Source: Sporobacter sp963663605
GTDB lineage: Bacteria; Bacillota; Clostridia; Oscillospirales; Oscillospiraceae
Assembly: GCA_963663605.2 (NCBI GenBank)
Contig: CAXXVF010000002.1
Span: 2,604,001-2,668,000 of the forward strand
Direction: 5' to 3'
DNA: 64,000 bases
Shown: in pieces, positions 1 to 11,017 of the stretch
Layout of the letters: every line of letters starts with the position of its first letter
Numbering within the stretch: the stretch's first letter is position 1
The notes under the pieces: generated by a model
Database searches by the model: none
Told to the model about the DNA's origin: nothing
What the model saw: only the letters and a program-made list of their open reading frames with translations
Program-made: the position numbers and the translations under genes

Positions 1-60
1 GCACTATATAACTTAAGTTTACAGTGGGTTAGATATAATAGATTAAATTGGTAGTTATTG

Positions 61-69
61 TGATATAAT
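61..69 (+). promoter_or_regulatory. Extended -10 promoter element
   Basis: A TGA-TATAAT extended -10 box lies about 60 bases upstream of the first gene. No good -35 hexamer is present at 17 bases, as is usual for extended -10 promoters. The surroundings are AT-rich, so a chance match is possible. Confidence 0.35.
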
Positions 70-131
70 TGTGTTGTCATTATTAAGCGGAGCATTGCTG
101 TTATTCCCACATGCAGGAGGGTTATCAGTTA

Positions 132-647
132 ATGAAAAAACGTTATATTTTCCTGGCGGCTGTTTTTACGCTGGTCTTAGTATTGTCGGCCATTGTAAAT
201 GTATCAAATACCTCATCCAGGGCCTTAAAAACTGAAGGTAATCGGATTGCGTTATTTGCAGATGCCTATGCCGTCATGATTGAATTTCTCACGAATGCCA
301 ATCTTTTGCCGGAATTTGAGGCTGCAGAATTATTAGAAGAGAATTTGCGGTATGAGATATCTCAAGAAAGTATGGAAGTGCTTGCAAGTAAACTTGAGGA
401 CATGTACCCGTATTCCTTTTCGATTTCATATGGGCATGACTGGGTAACGGCCCCAAAGAGTGATGATACCGCACGAATATACCTTTTTATTTCTCCAGAT
501 TACAATGGATTTAATAAGGTTAAAGTAGAAGGCTTTATAAATAACCATACAAATCCTGTGGATATGTACTATATTTATCGAAACAGCTCGTGGGAATTAG
601 TGGATGCAGAAGTTCTCTACCCAGATTGGAGCGTTCCGCGAATTTGA
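132..647 (+). CDS. Small exported or membrane-anchored protein of unknown function
   Basis: A 171-residue protein that I do not recognise. The start at 132 is chosen over the upstream in-frame ATG at 111 because an AGGAGGG Shine-Dalgarno site ends about 11 bases before it and the protein then begins MKKRY, a typical signal start. Residues 5-25 form one hydrophobic segment (signal peptide or membrane anchor), with most of the chain outside. The rest is mixed alpha/beta with an acidic N-terminal half and an aromatic-rich C-terminal part (DMYYIYRN, SSWELVD), which might be a small extracellular sensing or binding domain. The gene is markedly more AT-rich than everything after 1.4 kb, so it may belong to a different, horizontally acquired segment. 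It appears monocistronic. Confidence 0.6.
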   Translation: MKKRYIFLAAVFTLVLVLSAIVNVSNTSSRALKTEGNRIALFADAYAVMIEFLTNANLLPEFEAAELLEENLRYEISQESMEVLASKLEDMYPYSFSISYGHDWVTAPKSDDTARIYLFISPDYNGFNKVKVEGFINNHTNPVDMYYIYRNSSWELVDAEVLYPDWSVPRI

Positions 648-944
648 AATGTTGACAATTTACCCCTAGTTATAAAATGATTATTTCAAATCCCGCCCGC
701 CGCCCCTTTAGGCATAGGGCTCCGACCTATGCCTCGAACGGTGTTTGCTAAAGCTATGTATAAGGCCTGAAATTGCTCAAAAAATTGAAAAACAAAATTT
801 TAATTTTCAGCCAAAAAATTTTTAAACATTTATTATTTGCATCGTTTAAAATTTTATACGCCGCAGATACTATAATTGTCGGGCACGTTAATATAGATTC
901 AGTTGATACCAAAGAAATAAACAAAATATAATCAAAATTGATAT
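648..944. other. AT-rich gap with tRNA-3'-end-like remnant and hairpin
   Basis: No credible gene is present. Positions 685-707 read like the 3' end of a tRNA: a TTCAAAT T-loop, then CCCGC, then a 7-base acceptor-like CCGCCGC, then CCCT. The matching 5' T-stem and acceptor strands are missing. Just downstream, 710-718 and 726-734 form a perfect 9-bp inverted repeat (AGGCATAGG/CCTATGCCT, loop of 7) with no U-tract. The rest is AT-rich with no obvious signal. Such a 3' tRNA fragment is what an integrated element leaves at its far end, but this is inference from a short match. Confidence 0.3.
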
Positions 945-959
945 AAGGAGCGATGATAT

Positions 960-1169
960 ACGGCCAGAAAAAATCAGATCATTAATCCGAACGCGCGCAC
1001 CGCGCTTGACCGACTGAAAATGGAAACGGCAAACGAAGTCGGCGTTTCGCTCAAAGCCGGTTATAACGGCGATATCAAGACCAGAGAAGCCGGACAGATC
1101 GGCGGCAACATGGTGAAGAAAATGATAAAGGCCTATGAGGATCAGGCATCCTCCGGCAGCATGTATTGA
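960..1169 (+). CDS. Alpha/beta-type small acid-soluble spore protein, apparent ACG start
   Basis: The reading frame encodes a 69-residue SASP: the start region reads ARKNQIINPNAR, followed by ALDRLKMETANEVGV (with the Glu-Thr/Ala site typical of GPR protease cleavage), a GYNGDIKTREAG turn and GGNMVKKMI near the C-terminus. These proteins coat and protect DNA in the spore. The frame contains no ATG, GTG or TTG before the conserved core. The codon where family members start Met-Ala-Arg is ACG at 960, nine bases after a strong AAGGAG (945-950), so one T-to-C change, or a true ACG start, explains the layout. The nearby ATG at 953 is in another frame, too close to the Shine-Dalgarno site, and stops within eleven codons. 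A strong terminator follows. Family assignment is confident; whether it is translated is not. Confidence 0.8.
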   Translation, partial: TARKNQIINPNARTALDRLKMETANEVGVSLKAGYNGDIKTREAGQIGGNMVKKMIKAYEDQASSGSMY

Positions 1170-1179
1170 AAATTTAAAA

Positions 1180-1212
1180 GAAGGCTTATCCAAACGGATA
1201 AGCCTTCTTTTT
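1180..1212 (+). terminator. Rho-independent terminator after the spore-protein gene
   Basis: A perfect 12-bp stem (1180-1191 with 1196-1207), loop AAAC, followed by TTTTT. It ends the SASP transcript. Confidence 0.9.
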
Positions 1213-1389
1213 ATAAATAGTTATGCAGCGCATTTAAATACATACAAAAATAAAACGACGATTATGGTTAAAATAGTAAATTGTGATGAAAATGTTATGG
1301 CGCTTGGGACGCGGGCAAGAAGTTAACAGCCGTTATGGAGAAATAATCTTTAAAATATTGGAAAACCATAATTTTTTCAACACATGTTT

Positions 1390-1407
1390 TTGTTAAGCTG
1401 TAAACGA
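1390..1407. promoter_or_regulatory. Possible Rex redox-sensor operator
   Basis: TTGTTAA, four bases, then TAAACGA, about 33 bases upstream of the hydrogenase operon. One half-site is perfect and the other is degenerate relative to the clostridial Rex dyad TTGTTAAnnnnTTAACAA. Rex responds to NADH/NAD+ and commonly controls NAD-linked hydrogenases, so the location is sensible, but the match is imperfect. Confidence 0.3.
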
Positions 1408-1439
1408 ACGAATCAAAATTGTGAAAGGGAGGCGTAAAA

Positions 1440-1937
1440 ATGAGTGCAACACCCGGCAAATGCTGTTGTTCGGAAGACGAGCAGGCGTTTTCTGAAATCG
1501 CTAATGTCATCGATCTGTATCGGGACAGAGAAGGAAGTCTCATCCAGATACTGCATGCATCGCAGGAGATCTACGGTTACTTGCCCCTGGAGCTCCAGGA
1601 ATTTATTGCTGTCTCTTTGGGCATCCCTGTTTCCGAGGTCACCGGCGTCGTAAGCTTTTATTCGTTTTTTTCGACAAAACCGCGGGGTAAGCACACGATC
1701 AGAGTCTGCCTCGGTACGGCCTGCTACGTCAGGGGCGGTAAAAAAATAATTGAGGCACTAATGGATAAACTCGGAATCAATGTCGGAGACACGACGGAGG
1801 ACGGGAAATTTACGTTTGAAGTGGCACGCTGTATCGGGGCATGCGGACTGGCCCCCGCCATGATGATCGACGAAAAGGTTTACAAGCAGGTCACACCCCA
1901 GAAACTGGGCAGAATCCTGGCCGAATACGACGACTGA
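1440..1937 (+). CDS. hndA: NADH-linked [FeFe]-hydrogenase, NuoE-like [2Fe-2S] subunit
   Basis: A 165-residue cytoplasmic electron-transfer subunit of the NuoE/HndA family. The N-terminal half is helical (LYRDREGSLIQIL, FIAVSLGIPVSEV). The C-terminal thioredoxin-like fold carries the four [2Fe-2S] ligands as CLGTAC and CIGAC. It passes electrons between the flavin subunit and the hydrogenase. The start has a GGGAGG site 6-11 bases upstream. An extra Cys-Cys-Cys cluster at residues 8-10 has no known role. First gene of a tight operon (17 bases to the next gene) with the flavin subunit and catalytic subunit. Family assignment is firm; the name follows Hnd usage. Confidence 0.9.
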   Translation: MSATPGKCCCSEDEQAFSEIANVIDLYRDREGSLIQILHASQEIYGYLPLELQEFIAVSLGIPVSEVTGVVSFYSFFSTKPRGKHTIRVCLGTACYVRGGKKIIEALMDKLGINVGDTTEDGKFTFEVARCIGACGLAPAMMIDEKVYKQVTPQKLGRILAEYDD

Positions 1938-1954
1938 AAAGGAGGTGGGCACGT

Positions 1955-5047
<3,093 letters not shown>

Positions 5048-5050
5048 AAG

Positions 5051-7066
5051 ATGAAGAATATCACAATAAACGGTAGGAAACTCACTGTAGATGATGACCT
5101 GACCATCATCGAGGCCGCGAAACAAAACGGTATTAACATCCCGAATCTCTGCTATATGGAAGGTGTTCATCAGTTCGGCTCCTGCCGAATTTGCGTTGTC
5201 GAAGTAGAGGGTGCGAAAAAACTGATGCCTTCGTGTATGACAAAGGTTGCGGAAGGGATGGTTATCCACACGAATTCCGCCAGAGTAAGAAATGCGCGGA
5301 AAGTCCTGTACGAGCTCCTGCTTTCCGATCATTCCAAAGACTGCTTGAGCTGCAAAAGGAACCAGGACTGTGAGCTCCAGCAGCTCGGCAAAACGCTCGG
5401 CGTCGAAGCGACGCGGTTTGAGGGCAAGCGTTCCGACTGCACCATTGATGTTTCCGTCTCCATAACGCGGGATATCTCAAAGTGCGTTTTGTGCCGGCGC
5501 TGCGTTACGGCCTGCAACGAGATCCAGGGCGTTGGGATCATCAACGCGCAGCACAGGGGATTTGGTACGGTCATCAGCCCCGCGATGGGCCTGCCGATCG
5601 GCAACGTCAACTGTACGATGTGCGGCCAGTGCACCGTTGTATGCCCGGTCGGGGCGCTCAAGGAGACGGACGCCATCCAGAAAGTGTGGGACGCGCTTAG
5701 TGACAAGACGAAACGCGTTGTCGTTCAGACCGCGCCGGCCGTCCGTATTGCGATTGGTGAGGAATTCGGATATGAGCCCGGCGCACGCGTCACGGGCAAA
5801 CTGGCTGCTTCACTGCATGCGCTGGGGTTTGACGACGTGTTCGATACGAACTTTGCCGCCGACCTCACAATTATGGAGGAAGGCACGGAGTTTTTAACGC
5901 GCGTTACGAATGCCCTGACGGGAAAAGAAGCCGTGCTGCCGATGATAACGAGCTGCTCACCCGGCTGGGTAAAATATATAGAGCACACATTCCCGGATGA
6001 ACTCGATCACATGTCAACCTGCAAATCTCCGCACACGATGCTCGGGGCGCTCATCAAATCTTATTATGCCGGCAGGATCAACGTTGATCCTAAAGACATC
6101 TTCGTCGTTTCCGTCATGCCGTGTACGGCCAAGAAGCTTGAAATCGAGCGGCCGGAGATGCAAAACGACGGCCACCCCAATGTAGACGCCGTTTTGACGA
6201 CTCGGGAATTGGCCGCCATGATCCGTGAGATGGGCATCGATTTCAAAGCGCTTGAGGACATGGAATATGACAGCCCGCTCGGGATGTCTACCGGGGCCGC
6301 CGATATATTCGGCCTGACCGGCGGCGTTATGGAAGCGGCGCTGCGTACGGTTTACGAGCTTGTGACAGGGCGCGAGCTGCCGTTTGAGGGCCTGCATGTG
6401 ACGCCCATAGTAGGTTTGGAGCGCGTAAAAGAAGCTGAACTTACGATTGAAAACCCAAAAGAGGAATTTAAACATTTGGACGGCGTGACGGTCAAGGTTG
6501 CCGTAACAAGCGGACTCAAAGGCGTCCGGGAACTGATGCGGCAGGTGGCCGAGGGGCAGTCCCCGTACCATTTCATAGAAGTGATGGCTTGCCCGGGCGG
6601 ATGCATGATGGGCGGCGGGCAGCCGCGGTCAAAGGACCCGGACGTCCGTGAGAAACGGCTTCGCGGCATTTATGAAGAGGATGAGAGCAAGACGCTGCGC
6701 AAATCTCACGAGAATCCTTACATAACAGCCGTCTACAAAGAATACCTGGAACAGCCGAACAGTCATGTCTCGCATAAATACCTGCATACGAACTACGTCC
6801 CGCGCGGTATTCTCAATGAATTGACGGATCAAAGATTTTCCGTTGCGTCGCCGCCCGAACAGAAAAAAACGGCGCGCGAACCGGCTGCCCAGAAGCAGCG
6901 TAAAGCAGCGGCGCCGGCGCAAGGCTACGGGTTTGACAGCCATTCGGTACAGGCTCTGTCGCTTGAAGCGGAGAATACGAAGCTCAAGAGCGAACTGGCG
7001 GAGACCGCCGAGACGGTTGAGATTCTCAAAAACGTCATAGCGGATTATCTGAAAAGAGAACGATAA
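5051..7066 (+). CDS. hndD: [FeFe]-hydrogenase catalytic subunit
   Basis: A 671-residue catalytic subunit. In order: N-terminal [2Fe-2S] domain (CYMEGVHQFGSCRIC), the His-Cys3 cluster (HSKDCLSCKRNQDC), two [4Fe-4S] sites (CVLCRRC, CTMCGQC) and the H-cluster domain with L1 TSCSPGW near residue 300, L2 MPCTAKK near 355 and L3 MACPGGCMMGGGQ near 513. The second adjacent cysteine of the classical TSCCPxW is Ser; I recall this form from other NAD-linked multimeric hydrogenases. After a short small-subunit-like region, an extra C-terminal tail (about 590-671) has an Ala/Lys/Pro-rich linker and a coiled-coil-like end (LEAENTKLKSELAETAETVEILK). It begins 3 bases after the flavin subunit, closing the operon. 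Function: reversible H2 formation with electrons from NADH and ferredoxin. Confidence 0.95.
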   Translation: MKNITINGRKLTVDDDLTIIEAAKQNGINIPNLCYMEGVHQFGSCRICVVEVEGAKKLMPSCMTKVAEGMVIHTNSARVRNARKVLYELLLSDHSKDCLSCKRNQDCELQQLGKTLGVEATRFEGKRSDCTIDVSVSITRDISKCVLCRRCVTACNEIQGVGIINAQHRGFGTVISPAMGLPIGNVNCTMCGQCTVVCPVGALKETDAIQKVWDALSDKTKRVVVQTAPAVRIAIGEEFGYEPGARVTGKLAASLHALGFDDVFDTNFAADLTIMEEGTEFLTRVTNALTGKEAVLPMITSCSPGWVKYIEHTFPDELDHMSTCKSPHTMLGALIKSYYAGRINVDPKDIFVVSVMPCTAKKLEIERPEMQNDGHPNVDAVLTTRELAAMIREMGIDFKALEDMEYDSPLGMSTGAADIFGLTGGVMEAALRTVYELVTGRELPFEGLHVTPIVGLERVKEAELTIENPKEEFKHLDGVTVKVAVTSGLKGVRELMRQVAEGQSPYHFIEVMACPGGCMMGGGQPRSKDPDVREKRLRGIYEEDESKTLRKSHENPYITAVYKEYLEQPNSHVSHKYLHTNYVPRGILNELTDQRFSVASPPEQKKTAREPAAQKQRKAAAPAQGYGFDSHSVQALSLEAENTKLKSELAETAETVEILKNVIADYLKRER

Positions 7067-7104
7067 GCGTTTGATGCATTATAAATGTCTTATTAAACTC
7101 TGAT

Positions 7105-7142
7105 AAAAGCGGGCTGCACACAACAGCGCAGCCCGCTTTTAT
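7105..7142 (+). terminator. Terminator of the hydrogenase operon
   Basis: A 13-bp perfect stem (7105-7117 with 7128-7140, AAAAGCGGGCTGC/GCAGCCCGCTTTT) with a 10-base loop and a T-rich 3' arm. Confidence 0.85.
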
Positions 7143-7235
7143 TCAGCCGAAAACAAAAAGAGTTGTAATTCAGCCGGAAACATAATAATATAAACTTGTA
7201 GGCTTTCCGACCAGTTTGGTTCCGGAGGTTTCTTT

Positions 7236-7913
7236 ATGAATGATATACGGATGCTTATTGTTGATAAAGATGAATCTGCCAGAGACCAAATAAAACAATT
7301 GGCAGAAGAACTCGGCTATGATTATGATGCGGCTTTGGACGGCATCACGGCGGTCAAGCTTTTCAGGCGGTTTGATTATCAGATGATCGTCATGGATACG
7401 GAGCTTCCGGTTTTGGACGGCTGGAACGTATGCCGCCAGATCCGCAAGCTGTCCGATGTGCCGGTCATCTTCGTCAGCTCGCAGACAGAGGATAAAGACA
7501 TGCTGCTCGCATTCGAATTGGGTGCGGACGATTTCCTATGCAAGCCTTTTTCACCGCAGGAGCTGAAAGCGCGTATCCGGGTGTTCATCTATCGGACGCA
7601 AGGCATCAAACAAAGCGCCCCCTCAAAAATCGCTTTCGACGGCCTTATGATTGATACGGCTTCACGCGCGGTTTTCGTGGATGAACGGACTGTTAAATTG
7701 ACGCCGAAGGAATATGAACTGCTGTATTTCCTGTCCCAAAACCCAAATAAGGCGTTTTCACGGGATGCACTGTTAAACGAAGTGTGGGGATATGAGTTTA
7801 TCGGTTCCGACCGAACGGTCGACACACATGTCCGGTCGCTTCGTGAAAACATCAAGCCTTATGACGCTTTTATCGTTACGGTATGGGGCTTCGGATATAA
7901 GTTTGTGATATAA
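7236..7913 (+). CDS. OmpR/PhoB-family response regulator (orphan)
   Basis: A 225-residue two-domain DNA-binding response regulator. The receiver domain (1-120) has acidic residues near the start (DKDE), the phospho-acceptor Asp in VMDTELP and the conserved Lys in CKPF. The C-terminal winged helix (about 130-225) includes the LTPKEYELLYFL and VDTHVRSLR signatures. GGAGG lies 8 bases before the start. No histidine kinase is adjacent, and the gene stands alone between two terminators. Its partner and targets cannot be told from the window; the neighbouring hydrogenase and AOR operons are possible but unsupported targets. Confidence 0.9.
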   Translation: MNDIRMLIVDKDESARDQIKQLAEELGYDYDAALDGITAVKLFRRFDYQMIVMDTELPVLDGWNVCRQIRKLSDVPVIFVSSQTEDKDMLLAFELGADDFLCKPFSPQELKARIRVFIYRTQGIKQSAPSKIAFDGLMIDTASRAVFVDERTVKLTPKEYELLYFLSQNPNKAFSRDALLNEVWGYEFIGSDRTVDTHVRSLRENIKPYDAFIVTVWGFGYKFVI

Positions 7914-7926
7914 ATATAAACAGAAA

Positions 7927-7966
7927 CCGCCCTCCGACGTTTATGGAAACGTCGGAGGGCGGCGCT
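7927..7966. terminator. Strong hairpin between the regulator and AOR operons
   Basis: A perfect 16-bp stem (7927-7942 with 7947-7962), loop ATGG. It sits between convergent genes. The U-tract is poor (CGCTTTGTTT) on the plus strand and absent on the minus strand, so termination relies on stem strength. Confidence 0.6.
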
Positions 7967-8024
7967 TTGTTTAAAGAGCTTTTAACCGAGGTGTTGCCTT
8001 AAGCGGGCGATAGTCTCGTTTGTC

Positions 8025-8699
8025 TTAAATGGACACTTCTGAAAACGTCATCGTTTTCATGTCTATCAGCAGCAGCTTTCCGAGAAGGGAAGACGGTCTG
8101 CCGACCAGAAGCTTAACAGCTTCTGCCGACTGAAAAGCAGCGCAGGCAGCAGCAACAAAGGACAAATTGCCCTTTTTAGGCACGCCCTTTAAGCGGGGCG
8201 GATACAGCCGGTCGAACACACCCGAACCGGGCGCGACGACCGATACCTGTGCACCCCAGCCGCTGATCGCGCCATGGACGATAAAAACAGATTTTTCAGC
8301 GCACGCCGAGGCAAGTATTCGTCTGGATTCCGCGCTGTCGAGCGCATCGACAACGAGGTCGCAGTTACCCAGAATCCGCAGGGCGTTGTCCGCAGTAAGA
8401 AATTCAGTCGTTGCCGTTACCGCCACATTGGAATTGATGCGCATAACGCGCGATGCTGCGACTTCGGCCTTGTGCAGGCCTAAAACAGTCTCGTCGCAGA
8501 GAAGCTGCCGGTTTAGATTCGTTACGTCAAAGACGTCCCCGTCAACCACATTCAGCGCGCCAACCCCGGTGCGGGCGAGCAGCTCGATGATATAGCCGCC
8601 AAGTCCGCCGCAGCCAACAACGCAGACGTGCTTTCTCTGCAGGACGGTGCATTCCTTTTCCGTCACAGCCGGCATGTTTCTGGAATACCTTGCGTCCAA
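8025..8699 (-). CDS. ThiF/MoeB/HesA-type sulfur-carrier adenylyltransferase
   Basis: A 224-residue E1-like protein that would activate the C-terminal glycine of a MoaD/ThiS-type carrier with ATP. The Rossmann glycine motif is VVGCGGLGG near residue 30, followed by VVDGD and an NLNRQ segment, and later VVDALDS, all diagnostic of the ThiF fold. It is shorter than MoeB (about 250) and lacks the paired CxxC zinc ligands of MoeB/ThiF. The start is TTG at 8699 behind a G-rich Shine-Dalgarno site. It begins 3 bases after the stop of the MoaD-like gene and is in the AOR operon, so it probably serves pterin-cofactor synthesis for that enzyme. Confidence 0.85.
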   Translation of the reverse strand: MDARYSRNMPAVTEKECTVLQRKHVCVVGCGGLGGYIIELLARTGVGALNVVDGDVFDVTNLNRQLLCDETVLGLHKAEVAASRVMRINSNVAVTATTEFLTADNALRILGNCDLVVDALDSAESRRILASACAEKSVFIVHGAISGWGAQVSVVAPGSGVFDRLYPPRLKGVPKKGNLSFVAAACAAFQSAEAVKLLVGRPSSLLGKLLLIDMKTMTFSEVSI

Positions 8700-8702
8700 A
8701 GC

Positions 8703-8960
8703 TCAGCCCCCGTCCATCGGCCGGATGATTGTCAGCGTATCCCCTTCAGAAACAGGGGTGTCCGGATCGGACCATATGTTGTTTACCATCACCGTTGCGG
8801 TTTTTAGCTCGTTTATGTCCATCGTGACCTGACGCTGCTTCATCAGATCAAGGCAGGCGTCGAAGACATTGTCAACAACGGAGCCGTCCGGAATGTCCAG
8901 TTCGGCATCGGCAAAGCCGGGCGGCAGATCAAAGACATAAAACTTAACGAGGACTTTCAT
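8703..8960 (-). CDS. MoaD/ThiS-family sulfur carrier protein
   Basis: An 85-residue beta-grasp protein ending in the Gly-Gly tail (RPMDGG) that is adenylated and thiocarboxylated during molybdopterin synthesis. It starts MKVLVKFYV with CAGGAG upstream. Placed between the AOR gene (22 bases upstream) and its presumed activating enzyme (3 bases downstream), it most likely supplies sulfur for the AOR's tungsto- or molybdopterin. A ThiS-like role is possible but less likely in this context. Confidence 0.85.
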   Translation of the reverse strand: MKVLVKFYVFDLPPGFADAELDIPDGSVVDNVFDACLDLMKQRQVTMDINELKTATVMVNNIWSDPDTPVSEGDTLTIIRPMDGG

Positions 8961-8982
8961 TGCTTAACTCCTGATATATAGT

Positions 8983-10857
8983 CTATTGATTTGCTGCGGG
9001 CGGATACAGGTCGTTTATGACGCAATCCAGACCGCCGGTGAACTGTAGCATGTCGAGATAGGGCTTGCCGTTCTGATAGTAGCCGATGGCATTGTAGAAA
9101 TTGTCGCCGAGGCGTATTTCGTCCAGTGTGACATCCTTCATCGGTCCGCCCGTCATCGGAGGCCTTCCGGCCATGCGATCCGTTATTTTGAAATCGTCGC
9201 GCGTAAGCCCTTCGCGCAGGGTGAACGCCCAGCGTATTGTGAAGGAACGCATGCCGAAGAAACGCAGGTCGCGCATCGTCATATCCCATCCGGTGACATA
9301 TTTATAAGCGTCGTAGATTGCGTTGCCCGGGAAGACGCGCGCCGTGAAGATGCAAAGACCAGAGGCGTTTATATATTCTGTGACGCTCATCTCCTGCACG
9401 TCGTGGTAACCGGTGACGCGGGAGTTATAACGAAGCTCGCGGGGCATGCGGTCGTTGGCTTTTGCCAGACCGCCCTTGACATGACGCCCGGGAGTGGGAT
9501 CGAGCTGATAGGTGCGGATGTAACCGGGCGCTCTGCGCGGGTCATGCGCGGCGATCTCCATACCGTTGGCGACAAACAGGCACTCATGTCCTTTGCCGAA
9601 GTGGTTGGCGGCGTTGCGCGAACCCATTGCAAGGATCTTACCGCAGCCTTCCATATTGCAGATCTTTTTTGTCAGCTCAACAGCGGCGTCGCCGTTGCCC
9701 CATACGGGCTCGAGGCCGTCGAGTTCTTCCTTTGACAAAATGCCTTTGTTAAAACATTCGAAAACCCAGCCGAGTGTGCCGCCGGTGGAGATTGTGTCGA
9801 TACCGGCCTCGTTGCACAGGTGATTGCACATAATGACGACTTCCGGATCTTCGTTCATGATGCCGGGGCCGAACCAGCCGAGGCTTTCATATTCGGGACG
9901 CGCGACGGGGATATCGTCGTCCGTTTTATATTTGCCTTCTTTGATCTTGACTTCAGCGCCGCAGCGCATTGGACAGCTGGCGCAGGAATAGCCCTCCGTC
10001 ATGTATTCATCGCTGAGTTTCGGCGCGCCGATACGGGAGAAATCCTCGGCGGTCTTACCGGTCTCCTCCAGAGAAGTGGAGTAGTTTTTAACGCAGGTAT
10101 CGCCGCTTTGCAGGTTAGGCATGAATGCGCCGCTCGAGCCGGCTGAACGCATATTTGCCATCATGGGGTGGTCTTTCAAAAAGTCTGCCAGGGTTTTATT
10201 GAGCGCGACCAGACTTTCCTTATCGGCAAGCTCAAGCGGAAGCCTGCCGGTGCAGACAACGCCCTTGAGTTTTTTTGAACCGATAACGGCGCCGGTTCCG
10301 CCGCGGCCTGCCGCGCGGGAATAATCGTTCATCACGCATGCCATGGGAGACACCATCTCGCCGCTGGGGCCGATGTAGGATGCGCTGTATTTAACGCCAA
10401 GATCTTCAGCCAGCGCCTTTTCAAAGCTTGCGCTCGACATGCCCCAATATTTGGACGCGTCGCGGATCTCGGCCTTGCCGCTGTCAATGAAAATGTAAAC
10501 GGGCGTTTTGGAAATACCCTTAACGAATACGCCGTCATACCCGGCGTTTTTGACGGCGGGACCGAAGTCGCCGCCGGAGTTGGCGTCATTCCAGCCGTTG
10601 TAGATGGGTGATTTTGAGACGACTGAGTAACGGCCGCCGCAAAAGAAGTTAGAGCCGGGAAACGCTCCGGAAACAAAACCGACCATGCTGTCCTCTCCGT
10701 AAACGTCGCATTTTGCCGGCATGTACTCATAAAGGACCCGCGCTCCCAACGCAGGACCTCCTACGAAATCCCGATACCATTCTTCGGGAAGTCTTTTTTC
10801 CTCCAATTCGCCGGTCGTCAAATTGACGAACAGCATCTTTCCTGTGTAACCGTACAT
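8983..10857 (-). CDS. aor: Aldehyde ferredoxin oxidoreductase (tungsten/molybdenum AOR family)
   Basis: A 624-residue AOR-family enzyme that interconverts an aldehyde and its acid using ferredoxin. The N-terminal AOR domain (1-210) starts MYGYTGKMLFVNLTTGE and includes AAGRGGTGAVIGSKKLKG, which contacts the bis-pterin cofactor. The [4Fe-4S] ligands are CASCPMRC near residue 295 plus a downstream cysteine (SGLCIF). The length matches the family (about 600-620). AGAGGT precedes the start. It leads an operon with a MoaD-like carrier and its activator. In this aromatic-compound neighbourhood an aryl or short-chain aldehyde is a reasonable substrate; that is inference. BamB-type aromatic reductases share the fold, but none of their partner subunits is present. 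Confidence 0.92.
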   Translation of the reverse strand: MYGYTGKMLFVNLTTGELEEKRLPEEWYRDFVGGPALGARVLYEYMPAKCDVYGEDSMVGFVSGAFPGSNFFCGGRYSVVSKSPIYNGWNDANSGGDFGPAVKNAGYDGVFVKGISKTPVYIFIDSGKAEIRDASKYWGMSSASFEKALAEDLGVKYSASYIGPSGEMVSPMACVMNDYSRAAGRGGTGAVIGSKKLKGVVCTGRLPLELADKESLVALNKTLADFLKDHPMMANMRSAGSSGAFMPNLQSGDTCVKNYSTSLEETGKTAEDFSRIGAPKLSDEYMTEGYSCASCPMRCGAEVKIKEGKYKTDDDIPVARPEYESLGWFGPGIMNEDPEVVIMCNHLCNEAGIDTISTGGTLGWVFECFNKGILSKEELDGLEPVWGNGDAAVELTKKICNMEGCGKILAMGSRNAANHFGKGHECLFVANGMEIAAHDPRRAPGYIRTYQLDPTPGRHVKGGLAKANDRMPRELRYNSRVTGYHDVQEMSVTEYINASGLCIFTARVFPGNAIYDAYKYVTGWDMTMRDLRFFGMRSFTIRWAFTLREGLTRDDFKITDRMAGRPPMTGGPMKDVTLDEIRLGDNFYNAIGYYQNGKPYLDMLQFTGGLDCVINDLYPPAANQ

Positions 10858-11017
10858 TTTTTAATACCTCTTTCGTTTAATATTTTCCGTCAAAAATAAC
10901 AACGATTGATTATCAGACAGATTGCCTGTTTACCATATTATCTGATTTTTTTAGCGTTGGCAATGTATTAATGCACGATTTGGGGTGTATCTGGATAGCG
11001 GATATAACAAAAACAGC

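Noticed and set aside
953..985. ATG at 953 as start of the spore protein with a frameshift in the A6 run
   Set aside because: It lies only two bases after the Shine-Dalgarno site, needs an indel, and gives a poorer N-terminus than ACG at 960, which restores the family's Met-Ala-Arg start without any frameshift.
7236..7913. Two-component pair with a sensor kinase
   Set aside because: No histidine kinase reading frame flanks the regulator; it is bounded by terminators on both sides.
8983..10857. BamB-type benzoyl-CoA reductase subunit
   Set aside because: Same superfamily, but none of the Bam partner subunits is present, and the MoaD/E1 operon is typical of simple AOR enzymes.
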